DNA of 64,000 nucleotides from Daphnia pulex (lineage: Eukaryota > Arthropoda > Branchiopoda > Diplostraca > Daphniidae). A model generated the notes under the pieces. The model had not been told where the DNA came from. It did not search any database and saw only the letters and a program-made list of their open reading frames with translations. A program made the translations under genes and the position numbers. The DNA lies in the NCBI RefSeq assembly GCF_021134715.1, contig NC_060020.1, positions 8,060,001-8,124,000 on the forward strand, given 5' to 3'. Positions 23,017 through 35,156 of this stretch are shown piece by piece; position 1 is the first letter of the stretch; each line of letters begins with the position of its first letter.

Positions 23017-24473
23017 ATTCCAAAGCTAACGCAGCTCTAAATTTGAAAAAAAATCTAACCTCTTCTGTACTAAAGGGCCACCAAAGTAGACCTTTTTGCA
23101 TAAGGGATGTTCGCGTGTTCCGATAATTAGGGCTTGGATTAAAAAAGTCTTTAAAAATATCATCCAGAAGCTGGCCCCTTTAACTCCCAATAAAAAAATG
23201 ATCGCTTTCCAACGAAAACTCTCTATTTGGGAGCGCCGACAAAATTGCCTTTTTTCATAAGGTTGTCTCAAACGTCCCCGTACTTTAGGTAGCAACTGTA
23301 TATTTTGTTATTGTCTCATTCAATTTCTTCACCAGATCACTGACGTTGGCATTGGGATTGGTAGAGGCAATACCCGTTAAAGGATAAAGGAAATAGGAGT
23401 AGAATTTATGGAGCAAGAAAGAATGTGACTTTCAGAAATAAAACATAGGTCAAATAACGAGCATGTTTCATTCTTGAGTTTTTAAAAAATTACAATTTTA
23501 TCATGCTGCTTACAATCACCTTTTCGAAGCCATCAAGCATGATATTCTTGGATGTGGCTTTTTTTAAGGTCAGTTCCTTCTAAATCTCTGTTTACGTCAG
23601 TGGATGCATAATCCACCCCAAGTTGGTCTGAACCGAAGATTGAAATTATTTAATTTCTGTGAATAAAAGAATATGCCTTCTGCGAAGTTCACAAATGCTG
23701 CACTTTAATAAAGTGGCATCAATTACACAACGAGAAATAGCAAAAAAAATATTTCTGAAAGCAGAGTTTGCTGAAAGTTCAATATTGTTCGTAACTCTAA
23801 ACTCAAAAGAAATAAAAAAACGTAAGTAAATAATTGTTTAAAGTTTTCGATTAATTTTTTCTTGAAGGATGTCAAACATCAGCGAAGTAATGTCCAAATT
23901 ACTTGAATCCTTGACATCGCAACTGTAGTATAGCTGGAAGTGTGCATTTAAGAAGCGGATTGAGAAATAAGCAAAATTTGAATTGTTGGTTAATAAACCT
24001 TGCATGTTCTAAATTACAGAAAAAATCCATCATCAATGAACAAGCAGGTGAGGAGGCAAACATTTTTAAAGTTGAGTCGCAACCTCCACATTATTAGGAT
24101 TGGGACTCAGAGTGTCTTGCATTTTTTTTTAAATAAGAAAGATGGGAATCGAGAAGGGCATCGGCCATTACATTAATAAATTCCTCAGCATGTCAATCGT
24201 AAGGGGAAGCTGTTCTTGCAGATCATTAATGCTTGCAAATTATCCATCGTGATTCTTTAATAGAGTAGTAGCATCAAAAATAATTAATTTTTGCTTTGAA
24301 CCCTCCCAATACAACTTTTCACGACGAATCTTTAAATGTGTAGGTTGTTACCTCGAAAAATGTATTTCCTTAGATATTTAAGTTTAAAGTTGCATTTAGC
24401 TCCTTCCACCCCAAAGTTTGCTGTTCATACATCTTTGGTGGGAGGAGCCCAATAAGGGCCTTAAACAAAGACA
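23017..24473. other. No gene seen
   Basis: An 89-codon minus frame at 23026-23295 has no recognisable motif. The rest is AT-rich. Confidence 0.4.
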
Positions 24474-24570
24474 AAGAGTTATGGACTGCCAAGCTTCTTT
24501 GTTAATCGATTAGTAAAAAATTGATTTAACAATCGACAAAGAATAAAAACAAGTGGCAGTCCATAGCTTT
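24474..24570. repeat. Small foldback, about 40-bp arms
   Basis: AAAGAGTTATGGACTGCCA... at 24474 is inverted as ...TGGCAGTCCATAGCTTT ending at 24570. The inner arms CTTTGTTAATCGATT and AATCGACAAAG also pair. MITE-like. Confidence 0.6.
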
Positions 24571-25254
24571 TTAGCCTTTTAGCCAAAATTTTCTCGACAC
24601 TCGAACAAAACAGGGACACCTCGATCTCGCAACTTCAACTACCGTGTTTTGGGACCGGTGACTGAACCTGTTGCTCTCCCTGTTTATTATATATCAAATA
24701 TTCCTTTAGTTTTCCATTACGATGATCCAAGAGTTTTATAAAGAGGAATCTGTTTTCATACGGAATATTCCACGTGTTTGCACGTGTTGAGTACCAAATA
24801 TTGTGTGCATATTCCTGATTTCTCTCTTTTGTATACTTTTTTATCAATCGTTTTTTTTCACCCTAAGCATGTTTTCCTTTAATTTTTTGTATTGATCTCC
24901 TGTTTGTTTTGAATCTCATATCCCCCGCAACCACGTACCCCTTAACGTGCATATGCCGTTTTGACTCCCAGATACTTTCTTACTGTTTACTAGATTCATT
25001 TGAACACATTCCATCTCGTCTATCATCACCCAATGGTACGACGGAGAGGATCGCATCAAACAACTAAATGTTTCGATCCCAAATGTTCCTTTTTGCTGGA
25101 CTCTACAGATTTACACATGCAGTGTTAAATAAAAAGGAAGTATCTGAACGATTTGCCATAACGAAAATGTCTTGAACGGAAAGTTTTTTCTCATCTCCTT
25201 AAGCAAACAACATCCTCAAACACAAACCTATCTTCCACGTTAGTTGAGCATTTT
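24571..25254. other. No gene seen
   Basis: A 70-codon minus frame at 24635-24847 has no recognisable domain. Nothing else is supportable. Confidence 0.4.
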
Positions 25255-25497
25255 CCGAGTTCTATCCTCGATGACAATTTTAAGATTTGAAGTCTCGATG
25301 AAATTTTCCGAGTCCAATCCTCGAAGTATTCCGATTTTTTAAAACATCAATGACTATATTCCGAGTTCAAAACTCGATGATTGTATTCCGATTTCAAACC
25401 TCGATGACTGTATTTCGAGTTCAAACCTCGATGACTATATTCCGAGTTCAAACCTCGATGACTGTATTCCGAGTTTGAACCTCGATGAAAATTTTAT
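25255..25497. repeat. 27-bp minisatellite
   Basis: Repeats of TTCCGAGTTCAAACCTCGAT plus GACTGTA with a 27-bp period. The units from about 25358 to 25494 are well conserved and the earlier ones are diverged. Each unit contains the small inverted pair CGAGTT...AACCTCG. Confidence 0.85.
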
Positions 25498-26160
25498 TGG
25501 ATCATGTAAACGAATTTAAATGTCGTTTCTTACTTGTCCCAAGTGTAAATAAAATTCCAATAATTCTTTTATAAGTCCAAATGTAGGCGACCATAGGTGC
25601 TGAATCAAGTTCTGCCGCCGTGTATCCAGACAAAAGTAACAAAATAGCTTTTATTGTCATACATTTTCCCCCCTGTACGTTTCGAACGAGAATGTGAGCA
25701 GAAATGATCGTTGAAGATCTTCATCGACACGTAGCATTGACTAACTACGCTCCAGGGAGAGCAGTATATACTACAAACTGAGCCTCGTTTAAGGGAGAGA
25801 TTATGCAGTAAACATTGTCTTCATTCGCTACAGAATAACGACAGCCAATCCCAGAGAATCTCGAAGTCGCTCGTGGCACAAATATTAAATATTTCTTTCT
25901 TTTCATACATTCTAAATTTTCTAAATTTGTTAATAGCTATTTTATGGTAAGCAGTCCTATATGAAACAGGCCATCCACCAGTAACTTCTAGTTTTCAGTT
26001 TAGTGCATGACTTTATTTTGCTGTCACAGACTCTGAAGAAGACACAAGGAAGTCTTCAAAAACTCTAGTGATTCTTACTACCTACTACATGGGAATACCT
26101 ATCATCTTGTAAATCACCACCCGGCGTAAACGACAAAGACGATCGAACTTCTAAATATTC
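25498..26160. other. No gene seen
   Basis: No recognisable coding sequence, although this segment lies immediately upstream of an LTR-like sequence and could be decayed internal Copia sequence. Confidence 0.35.
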
Positions 26161-26193
26161 TTCCACACATTCAATATTCTGTTTGAGGGAGAG

Positions 26194-26585
26194 TGTTGGA
26201 AATCATATTCAATCCAGATATTGAATGTACATGACTTCTTAATGTTTAATGATGAACCCTTTAAGTGTAATCTGTAATCATATATGTTGTATTGTAACAG
26301 CCACCAGATGGCGCTGATTGTGAAGGTGAGGCAACCTATCTATATCTATAGTCTTCTTCGGTTGCTGTTTAGCAACACCTTCACTCTGACTTGACAGTTC
26401 TGATTTACAATGGACGTGTTTTTGTATCTCCTCGAATACTTCATACAAGTTTAAACACTATCAACTCTTTGTTAATTCTCTAAATTCAACAGGTGTTGAA
26501 TTTAGAGAATTTATTTTTATTGTTCATCATTAAACATTAAGAAGTCATGTACATTCAATATCTGGATTGAATATGATTTCCAACA
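26194..26585. mobile_element. Copia-type LTR joined to an inverted, shortened LTR copy
   Basis: A purine tract GAGGGAGAG precedes TGTTGGAAATC at 26194. The unit ends TTCTCTAAATTCAACA at 26491, giving a roughly 298-bp LTR with TGTTG...CAACA ends. After two G residues, 26494-26585 is its reverse complement with the middle deleted. The outer 63 bp (26194-26256 and 26523-26585) are perfect inverted repeats, and the sequence beyond repeats the polypurine tract in inverse. This looks like two head-on LTRs, one internally deleted. Confidence 0.65.
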
Positions 26586-27689
26586 AATTACTCTCCTCCA
26601 AAACAGAATTGCGTCGCGGCTCGCAGACAGTTGTAACTTTTCCGTAATCGTAGACGAATACAAATAAAAAGAACTCGCAATAATAAAACTCAACTTTGCG
26701 AATAAAAAAAAACCATTCAGTCATCTCTGTTCCCCTCAAAAATTCCAAGTTGCATCAAAGGACCAATAATATAAAAAAAAGCGCAATTCTTCTAACTCCA
26801 TCGCGTTCAACGTAGTGTCGTATATTGTAATCAATACATTACGGTGTTTGACGAAAAAATGTGAATGATTCATTAGGATCTGTGGTTAGAGGGGATGGGT
26901 TACGGAAACCGTGACGGAAGTCACTGAACACAATTAATTCACTTTGATTGAATAAAACAATTGTTTCGCACAAAAAATTCGAATGTTTTGCAGTGAACAT
27001 TGCTGATCTAATCAATGTGCTTGCAAAAAATGTGAAATTATTAGGATAACACGAGTTCATTACGCCTGCACAATAGTTCGAAAAAGTGAATTTTAACCAA
27101 TGTAAGAAACAGAAGAGGATATATAAAAGTGATCACATTCATATTGCTGAACAACAAATGCCTCTGGCCAAGTGTGATATTTTTTTTACATTAGTGGGGC
27201 AATGGAATAATAAATTACGGCACCCATTAATTATAAAAATAAAAAATTGCTTCTGGCTGGACTGCAACGATTGAAAGTAAAACTAAAAGTTTTAACCTTA
27301 CGACGACGGAATATTGATAAACGAAATAAAAATTCAAATGCTTCACACAATCGCGGTAATAAATGTAAGTTTCAGGTGTGGAAGCGACAATCGGTGGTTT
27401 TTAATTTTCTCAACAACGCTCATGAATCATGATTCTAATTAATAAAAGCCTCTAAAACTTCTTCTTTTGAGGAAAAAAAAAGTGAATTTTTCAACAGGAA
27501 TATCTGTTTTGAAGGCTACCTGTTCGAAAGAAAAGGCATCCCAACCCACCTGTGTCATCAGATCTAAACAATGGTTTAAAAGAAGTTCATGAGAAAAAAA
27601 AGAGGCATTTTTCTGGGATTGCGTTTCTTCGCCTTCTTTCGCCCATGGGGTTCTTCTCCTTCTTCTTCTTCCGCCTTGGACGTTTTTTT
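26586..27689. other. No gene seen
   Basis: Open frames at 26545-27060 (minus) and 27086-27743 (plus) lack motifs. The first includes the inverted LTR. Confidence 0.4.
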
Positions 27690-28364
27690 ACCCTTGGCCG
27701 GTATTTTTTACCCGGCCAGATTTATGCCATGCTTATCGGGTAAAATCGGGTAATTTTCCGGTAATTTTCCGGTAATTTTTCCTATTTTTACCCGTAATAT
27801 TACCCGATTCGTATCATGTCGAAATTTAAGAAATGGGACATAGAGAATTCCCGGGCCGGGATCATGGGCTATGATTTTTTTCATGTAAAATTGAGCATGA
27901 GAGCGAACTTAAATAACAGAGCTTCGACGGTTTTATTGTACCGTAACGCACGGGTAACGCACAAAGTATCTTCCGTACCGTATTTCATGAGGATTAAGTG
28001 ACGATACGCTATAGTGCATGCACGGACGATACACCGTAGGAACGCTTATTTTCCGTGCAGACGCCTGGTACGGGTAAAACACCGTCAGGAATCAATTGAT
28101 AAGGTACGTCCGTGAGAACGCTGTCGAAGCTCTAACCAAAGAATGGCTCGGAATTCAGGACTAAAAATAAATTTTGGCCCCAGACCCAGCCCGGCTAGAA
28201 CACGGTAAATGGTAGCTTTACATGCCAGGAGGTTCGATATTAAAAGTATTTATTATGATATAAATAATGTTATTCAATCTCCAGAGGTTCATCATTATAT
28301 ATACCGGTGACTAAGTCAATTTAGACTCAATAAAAGTTTTAGTTCATCTTCCATAAAAAAAAAA

Positions 28365-28445
28365 TGTACCCCACGGTAATTGAACTCAAGAGGTTACGAT
28401 CATGAGTCAAATGTCGGCACCCTAACCAACTGTGATATCTGGGCA
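28365..28445 (-). pseudogene. tRNA-Met-like sequence
   Basis: On the minus strand, GCCCAGATA begins an acceptor-like start. CACAGTTGGTTAGGGTGCC is a D-arm/A-box, GACTCATGATC carries a CAT anticodon, and GAGTTCAATTACC is a B-box-like T arm. Stems are imperfect, so a SINE or pseudogene is more likely than a working tRNA. Confidence 0.45.
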
Positions 28446-29189
28446 ACTTGACTTGAGTTTCATATTTTTTAATCAATATATAATATTAAATATTAAAATA
28501 ACCGAATATTTTCAGTAGATTACAACGATACGCATTAGTCAACGTATGTTAACTTATCTTTTTTTCCTCTTGAAATATAGAAAACGCTTTCGTATTAACA
28601 TCTTCCAACTGCCAAAGCCATTAAATGGACGTCGGGAAATAACTATATTCTACTTCTTATATTTGAATTACATGACTTCTTTTATACAAATTAATTAATT
28701 ATAGAACGGGTCGTGTTTGATCTGCATATTTGGCAAATCCAAGACGTCCCGTATTCAAATATAAGGAACACTGGATAAACTTTTCACTATTTTTGTTTTT
28801 TTTTCATTTCGTATTCACTTATTATTTCTTTAGGTAACTCACATTAACCATTTTGTTAGTCGCACTCGCGGTAGGCGAGAGCACTGTGACACTTATTTCT
28901 TTCTTTATTTTTCCATTTCGTATTCACTAACGCTTTATTAGATGAATTACTATCGCAATTATTTTATTATGTTTGAACGTTAGCGGTAAGTTAGGTTTGT
29001 TATATTTTTGTTCTTGTTTTCCAATTGTTTTTTTATGTAGTTGTTTTATTTTTGTTCTTATTAGTTGTTTTATTTATTTGTTATTTTTAATTGTTCTTAT
29101 TAGTTGTTTCTTTGCTTTTTTTACTTGTTTTTTTACTAATTTTTACGTGTTTGTTTCTTGTTATTTCTTCATTGGTGGGAGACGTAGTG

Positions 29190-29243
29190 CGCTATTTATT
29201 GCGGTCGATTCGTTAATTCACGAATCGACCGCAATAAATAGCG
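29190..29243. repeat. Perfect 24-bp hairpin
   Basis: CGCTATTTATTGCGGTCGAT... at 29190-29213 pairs without mismatch with 29220-29243 around a 6-nt loop (TAATTC). It lies in the right half of the CGGGTAA element. Confidence 0.9.
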
Positions 29244-29610
29244 TATTATTGCCGACTATTAGTGACATTTAGTCAAAAATAGTCGATAATTTAGTAGGTG
29301 ACTATAAAAAAAACGGGAGAAATTTAAAAACGGGGGTAATTAAAAAAAAACGGGTAAAGACCGGGTATAATCGGGTAATTTTTTTTACCAGTTTTTTACC
29401 CGAACCGAGTAATTTAAGTAAAAAGCGGGAAAAAACCGGGTAAAATCGGGTAATCAGTTTTTTACCCGGTTTTTTCCCGCCGGGGAAATCGGGTACACAC
29501 AGGCGAATTTACTGCCAAATTACCCGGTCCATTTTATCCGGGTAATTCACCGGGTAATCCAAAAAAACGGGTAAAAAACCGGGTAATGACCGGGTAAAAT
29601 TTCTACTAGT

Positions 29611-31168
29611 GTACGAAGACAAAGAAGGAACAGGAAAGCGTAGAAGAGGAAGACGGCGAACCAAAACGAAAAAAAAGTAAATCCTCTGAAAAAGCCACAC
29701 GGAAACAACCAGTTATAACTCCAAAAGCAGCAGCCCCCAAACCAGTCTGTACCCCTAAACCAACTAGTAATGCTGCTCCCAAAACAACTGCTGCTCTCAA
29801 GTCAACTGATATTCCCAAACCAAGCGCTGCTCTCAAACCAACTGGTGCTCCGAAGCCAATCTCTGCCCCAAAGCCAACCGCTGCTCCGAAGCCAACTGGT
29901 GCTCCGAAGCCAACTGGTACTGCAAATACAACTGGTGCTCCAACACCAACTGGTGCTTCATTGTCGCCACTGGTTCCCCTAATATCTCGATCTCATAACC
30001 AACTAACAAAGCAAGATAGAATCGAAAAATCTCTGAAGACCGTCCAAACTGATAATGATGTTGCCAAGGCCGACGACGTCGAAGTTGATGTAAAGCCCTT
30101 AACCGTAGAAGAGGAACTGGAGCACTACAAGAAACTGACGAGAAGATTGCAAGGCATCATTGGTTAGTATATTAGAATGTCCATACATTTTAACTGGTTT
30201 TTAGACGGTCAATCTCCATCCGCTCTTAGCAAGTCAATATTCGATGATAAGACCACTGATAATAATGACACAGAGAAGAACAAAAAAATCAGAAACGTAT
30301 CATGCATATTTTCTGTAATTTTTATTCTTTTGCCAGTCGTTATCGTTACTGTCGTCAACTGTAATCTCCCCCCTACCCCCGACTCAACTAAGATTAACAA
30401 GAATTCATCAACCAAAGACAAAATTTCACAGAAAATGATTGGATTGAAACCCCCTCCTCTAGCAAAAAAAGAAAAAAAGACCGAAATAAACTGCGTACAA
30501 CCTGTCAAATTTGCGGCATCGGCCAAGCGAAATGAGAGACAAGCTGAAGTACACAATACCGTTTTTTTAAATAACACTCTACAGGCTAAAACAAAGAAAT
30601 TGACAAAATTGGAGAAAGATCTAGAACGGGTAAATATAACATATTTGTATTTTATTTTTTTCCGAAACATGAGCGTGAAGTTAGCGGCGAACTGGAGGCT
30701 GCAAAAAAGAAACGAAAAATAAAAGATCCGAGCTTTGGATCTGAAGACGATGACGATGAAGACGAAGAGGAAGTCGAAGAGGACGACGAGGACGGCCACC
30801 TCGATTTCACAACTCCCGAATACCTCAAGATAAATATTACACAACACGAGGATACAAGCTCATCGGAATGGGAAGCAGTTGATGTAGACGGTGACTGCAT
30901 CTTCTGCTACCTGTGCCTGAACACTGAAGGCATTCCAGTCTTCGTATGCGACAACGAAGGCTGTCATATGGCCGTTCATCATTGCTGCGAACGCAAAGAC
31001 AAATCCATGAACATGGAATGCCTCCTGAAACCTGACGACGAGAAAGCTCACTGGAGCTACCACTATTGCACAAATGATCCAAAGCTCATCCCTGATCCGA
31101 TCGCAGCCTTCAACAAGCTGGTTCAAACCAGTTCGCAGCCAGCAAAAAAGAAGCAACGATCGAAATAA
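29611..31168 (+). pseudogene. E0 accessory gene, 5'-truncated, PHD-finger type
   Basis: Only the last part of the accessory gene remains. It starts at the junction near 29605 after the CGGGTAA element. Exon 1 (about 29611-30163) encodes Lys/Glu-rich sequence, then a run of PKPTGA-type repeats and EEELEHYKKLTRRLQGIIG, and ends at a GT donor. Exon 2 (about 30206-30295) reads GQSPSALSKSIFDDKTTDN, the counterpart of ISKAIFDNHDTDD in E2. A middle exon at 30337-30630 is open but shifted. The last exon (about 30670-31168) has an acidic run, then the PHD finger (CIFCYLC, CDNEGC, HHCC). The final Cys pair reads SYHYC, so one zinc ligand is lost. It ends with a basic PAKKKQRSK tail. Confidence 0.75.
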
Positions 31169-31289
31169 ACCTTTTTTTACTGGCTACCACAGCTATCAAA
31201 CATCTCCCTAATTTGTTTCTATCATTATATTAACTTTTTTGTCTTCAGCAGCCTTTTTTTTTCTTTTTTACCACCAAAAACCAATCGAA

Positions 31290-31451
31290 AACCAATGCGA
31301 TAACCAGTTTTTTTATTAGTTGATAACCAATGACAAAAATCATGTTGCTAACCAGTTTTTTAGCAGTGAATTTACTAACCAATAAAAACGTCATTCAGCC
31401 AGTAAATTTTTTTTTCTAACCAGTAATTTAAAATTTTCTAACCAGTTTACT
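31290..31451. repeat. E0 right subterminal array (AACCAGT), part 1
   Basis: AACCAGTTTTT, AACCAATGAC and AACCAGTAA words recur here. The array continues after E1 at 38300-38360. Confidence 0.75.
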
Positions 31452-31489
31452 GAAGTTGTCTGGAATTACGTCATTTGAAAGCGGATTTA

Positions 31490-31735
31490 CTGGTATTTTT
31501 AAATTTACTGGTAAGCCGACTGGTAAGCCAAAAAAAGACTGGCTAAATGACGTGTTTACTGGTAAGCAAAAAAGACTGGTAAGCACTGGTAAGCCAACTG
31601 GTAAGCACTGGTAAACCAACTGGTAAATACACTGGTAAAGACACTGGTAAACACGGTACGAAAACATTGGTAAGCACGGTGCGAAAACACTGGTAATTGG
31701 TAGTAAACCAGTGGCGAAAAAGAAAAAGAAACTAG
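31490..31735. repeat. E1 left subterminal array (ACTGGTAA)
   Basis: More than a dozen ACTGGTAA/ACTGGTAAGC words in one orientation follow the left terminus, spaced roughly 10-20 bp. Confidence 0.9.
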
Positions 31736-31771
31736 TAATCGTTGTTGTTTAAATTAATAACATAACAGTAA

Positions 31772-34700
31772 TCATTTGCCGGCTTTCTTTTGTTTCTTGT
31801 GTGGGGGTTGAAGCCTCCTCTGGCCTTTGTTGGAGCGCGCACGCTTCTTTGACTTAGAAGATTCCTTCGTTTTTTTGAATGAGGTCCTTGAAGGCTTGGA
31901 TGGGGTCTGGGATTTGCCCTGGGTAACCGTTGCAATAGTGGCAATTCCATTTCATGGAGGTCCCCGGGAATAATAAAGTATTCTGCTTTAGTTCCCTGTC
32001 CTTCTTCTTGCAGCAATGAAGATGTACTGCCAGTGGGCATCCATCAGTGTCGCACACAGACACGTCGATGCCATCCGCGTCGAGGCATAGGTAGCAGAAC
32101 ATGCAATCGCCATCTAGATCGAAGATCTCCCATTCGGTTTCATCGGAATCGTCGTCCATGTCGTTGATGAGAACACTGGTTCTGTTTTGTAATTCGGACT
32201 CTTCATCCTCTTCGTCGTCGTCTTCACTGTTGAAACTTCCGTCTTTTTTCTTTTTTTTCTTTTTGAGGTCTTGTACTTTGCGTTCGTGCTTCAAAATATA
32301 AGTCACACACCACTGAAATATTGTTACCCTCTCCAGATCTTTTTCTTCTTGATTGAGTTTTTTCTTTGTTTTTTTCTATGAAGAATATAAAATATTTTAG
32401 CTAATTGAAATAGCATACCTCAGTTTGTTTTGTTGATCTTTCTTTCGATTTGTTCAAAAAGGAAACGAATCCGCTCGTGCTCATGACATTGACAGTTTTT
32501 CCAGTGTTGGTAATTGACTTGGTAGAACTGGTATCACTGGAGGTGGAAGGCTTAGCGGAGATGGTACCAATTGGTATTTTCTTCGCGGGCATGACACCAG
32601 TGCTTTTGTTTGATATTTTCTGTGTAACGGATGTATTAGGGGTTGTGGTCTGTCGACTTCCTTTTGGTTTCGGTAGACTAGGTGCAGGTATAACTGCCTT
32701 TGATAGAGATACTAGTGCCTACCAGTTAAATGAATGAGAATATATAATATTTACTGTCTTTGTTTTGAGGTTAGAACATTCGTCGGTGTCGTCGATAGTT
32801 TTGTCCTGGAAAATTATTTTGCTTAACTGCCCAGGTGATTGCTCGCTTTCTGTGGCTATAGCAATCATTGTTAAACACTAAAAGGATGTATACCGATTTC
32901 TTGCTGAAGGATTTGCATCATCTTTCTCATCTCCGCTAACTTCTCCTTAGCTGATAATGTAGAGGCCATTAACTGTTGTTGAGGTTTTAGGTCGTTGGGG
33001 GCGCACATCGCAGCGACAGACTCCTGCCTAGAAGTAGGAGGAGGGGGAGCAGGCAATCCACTGTCCTTGGATGGTGTGGATTGTGGTCCTTGTTTGGGTT
33101 TGTTAGTTCTAGAGGATCTTCGTTTGATCTTCTCGATTTCGGTGGTGGTGCAGAGCTCGTCGTGGAAGTGCTTGTAGACGAGGATGTGGTAGAAGACGAT
33201 TCCCCTTTTACTTGAATGTTATCAGCTCTCAGTACTTCGAGCTCTGCGCGGCGCTTCATATGGCTTGTTTTGTTGACTTCAGGTTTGTAACATCCATTAG
33301 GGCCTCCAAATAAATTCTCGATTCGCGATCGCAAGTATGATTCTGGAGTGGCACCTTCTACTGCATTGCAGAACATGCCATACTTGACCTGGAAGGCTGC
33401 GTGGCTGGGATTTTGTTGGGGGTCCCATGCATTGCGATGATAAAGGTCTAAGTGGTGACGCTCCTATATTTAAAAAAAGAATGATTATGCGTCAAGAACT
33501 TTATTACCGATCTCCATGCAAGTTTCAGGAAAATCTTGTTGTCCTCTAACCATATCATGAAGTCTTCGTTGTGGGTCTTGATATTTCGCCCCAGAATTCC
33601 TGCAAGTTTCTCTTCGTATGTCAAGCCGGAGGGGACTCCGTTTAGGATGTGATGGAAATTTAAGAAGGCAAAAAAGCTAAGTTGCTCGCTTGTATACTTT
33701 TACGTTCCAAACTTTCGAATTCTATTGATGAGATAAATGAAATTGATTTTTGATTACCTCTTTTTGGTTGTCTGTTCTTCTTCTTGCTCGTCATCTCCGT
33801 TAACATCGTCTTCATCTTGCACTGGCGGAGGCACTTGCACTGGCGGAGGCACTTGCACTGGCAGAGGCACTTGCACTGGCGTAGCCACTGGTACAGGCGT
33901 AGCCACTGGTACAGGCGGAGCCACTGGTACTAGTGGATTGGTTACAGATGGGTGAGGGGCTGTAAACGGGAGAGGGGATATAAATGTCGGAGTGGCTGCA
34001 AATGATGAAGGGTTTGCATCTGGAGACTTAGCCAATAGTCGCGTATCAAAGGAGACATGTGAATAACTGGAGGAATCACTTGAGTTCGAGGTATTGATCT
34101 CCTCATCTTTATTGCTTTCATCGTTTATGAGTGAGAGAAGATTACCCGTTGCGGTAGGTTCGTTGGTGGTATGGGTAATATTAGATGAGAGATTTAATTT
34201 AACCGGACATTTAGTTTCTTCGGGCATGGAGGTTTTTGTTTCAATTTTGGATAGTAGGTTTCTTATTGGAGTATCGCTTCCGGATGTGTTTGCGAGCATT
34301 CTCAGGAACGATTGGACTTCAGGGTTACTCGCTACTCTGAAGAGTTCGCTTATTCGATTTTTATCTGCAGCATTCTGACTGGTTGTTTGGCACTCCTCAG
34401 GATTTGAGCCGATGACCTCCTTGTTATTCTAAACACTATTAGAAAAAAAAACTTGAAATCATACACTGCCATGGTCTTTGGTGTGATCTCGGGATTCTCC
34501 TTGGTTGGAAACGTTTTCAGTACCAAGTGTAAGGATTCTGAGATGCGCCTTTCTATTTTTGATCTGGGTCAAAGTTGATCCAAGTGCCTTTCTCTTTTGT
34601 GACCTGTTGTGACCTACCAATTTCCCTTTCTCTTGACCTATTATTTCTCACTTTCCCTTTACTTGTTTTCGGTATAAAACCCAACGCAGAGTCTCATTCT

Positions 34701-35049
34701 TTAGTTCAGTCTTTCTGACTCACCCGTCGCAGAATGTTACTGTGTAGCTCAGTGTCTCACTACTGGCTCACTTGTCACACCTCTCGGGTTTATTCTTCAT
34801 TTCATTATTGTTTCCATATTCATGTTTTCACCCGTCTCATGCTAGAGAAGTCTTGCGCTTCGCATGTAGTCACGTAAGCTAATGTGAACAATACAATTCT
34901 TTACGCTTTTAAATTAATCTTTAAGTTGACGATTGAGCGGAAACAGCCACACGGCCTATCCATTCAATTCGTTGCACAAGCACGCCTGTAGATGACTCCA
35001 AGGGAGCATCAATATGTGTGGACGCAGGGAGTGGAACGATAGGGGTCAT
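31772..35049 (-). pseudogene. E1 accessory gene (PHD finger), interrupted by an insertion
   Basis: ATG at 35049 starts MTPIVPLPASTHIDAP, matching the LPAST start of the E2 gene. The reading is cut at about 34923 by foreign sequence and resumes near 34530 (ENVSNQGESRDHTKD). Downstream come a Ser/Thr-rich part with PVPVATPVQVP repeats (34378-33754) and the conserved block at about 33700-33240 (HNEDFMIWLEDNK..., then ERHHLDLYHRNAWDP and ATPESYLRSRI). A further exon lies near 32600-32400. The last exon (32306 down) has an acidic stretch and a complete PHD finger: CMFCYLC, CDTDGC, HLHC, CHYC. A one-base slip in an A run near 31870 decides between a stop at 31854 and a basic tail ending at 31772. 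Confidence 0.8.
34530..34923 (+). mobile_element. Insertion of about 390 bp in E1 accessory exon 1, with promoter features
   Basis: Comparison with E2 shows foreign sequence between the LPAST start and the rest of exon 1. It contains TATAAAA at 34673-34679 and TTCAGTC at 34705-34711, a TATA-initiator pair on the plus strand pointing toward the E1 transposase. It could be a solo LTR or MITE. Exact ends are uncertain (AAG occurs at both sides). Confidence 0.6.
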
Positions 35050-35156
35050 CCTGGTTTTGGTGTTATTCAACCGAAACAAAAAAACAAACTTGAACACTAA
35101 CAACTAGACTTCGTAATAAATAAATACGAAACTGCTCTAACCAGTCAACCAATGCA

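Larger units (their letters stand above)
27690..29605. mobile_element. Non-autonomous element with CGGGTAA arrays at both ends
   Basis: Clusters of TTACCCG/CGGGTAA words occur at about 27690-27810 and 29300-29600. They appear in both orientations, with spacings of 10-25 bp. The interior has no transposase: it holds a tRNA-like stretch, T-rich sequence and a perfect hairpin. Ends are not sharply defined. The right side abuts the truncated accessory gene of E0. The arrangement recalls the subterminal arrays of E0-E5, but with a different motif. Confidence 0.5.

Noticed and set aside
25255..25497. CRISPR-like regular array
   Set aside because: Units are directly adjacent 27-bp repeats without unique spacers, and the genome is eukaryotic; it is a minisatellite.
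28973..29272. Plus-strand Phe/Val/Ile-rich ORF that looks like a membrane protein
   Set aside because: The DNA is a T-rich degenerate repeat (TTGTTTTATTTTTG) and the frame ends in the hairpin; hydrophobicity comes from base composition.
29606..29836. Minus-strand frame rich in Ala/Gly/Leu resembling a membrane protein
   Set aside because: It is the antisense reading of the PKPTGA repeats of the E0 accessory gene.
30209..30847. Long (212-codon) minus frame with hydrophobic runs
   Set aside because: It is antisense to the E0 accessory exons, whose spliced plus-strand reading matches the other copies.
31490..31735. ACTGGTAA array as a microsatellite or CRISPR
   Set aside because: Spacing is irregular and the same word marks both ends of several elements, so it is a subterminal transposon array.
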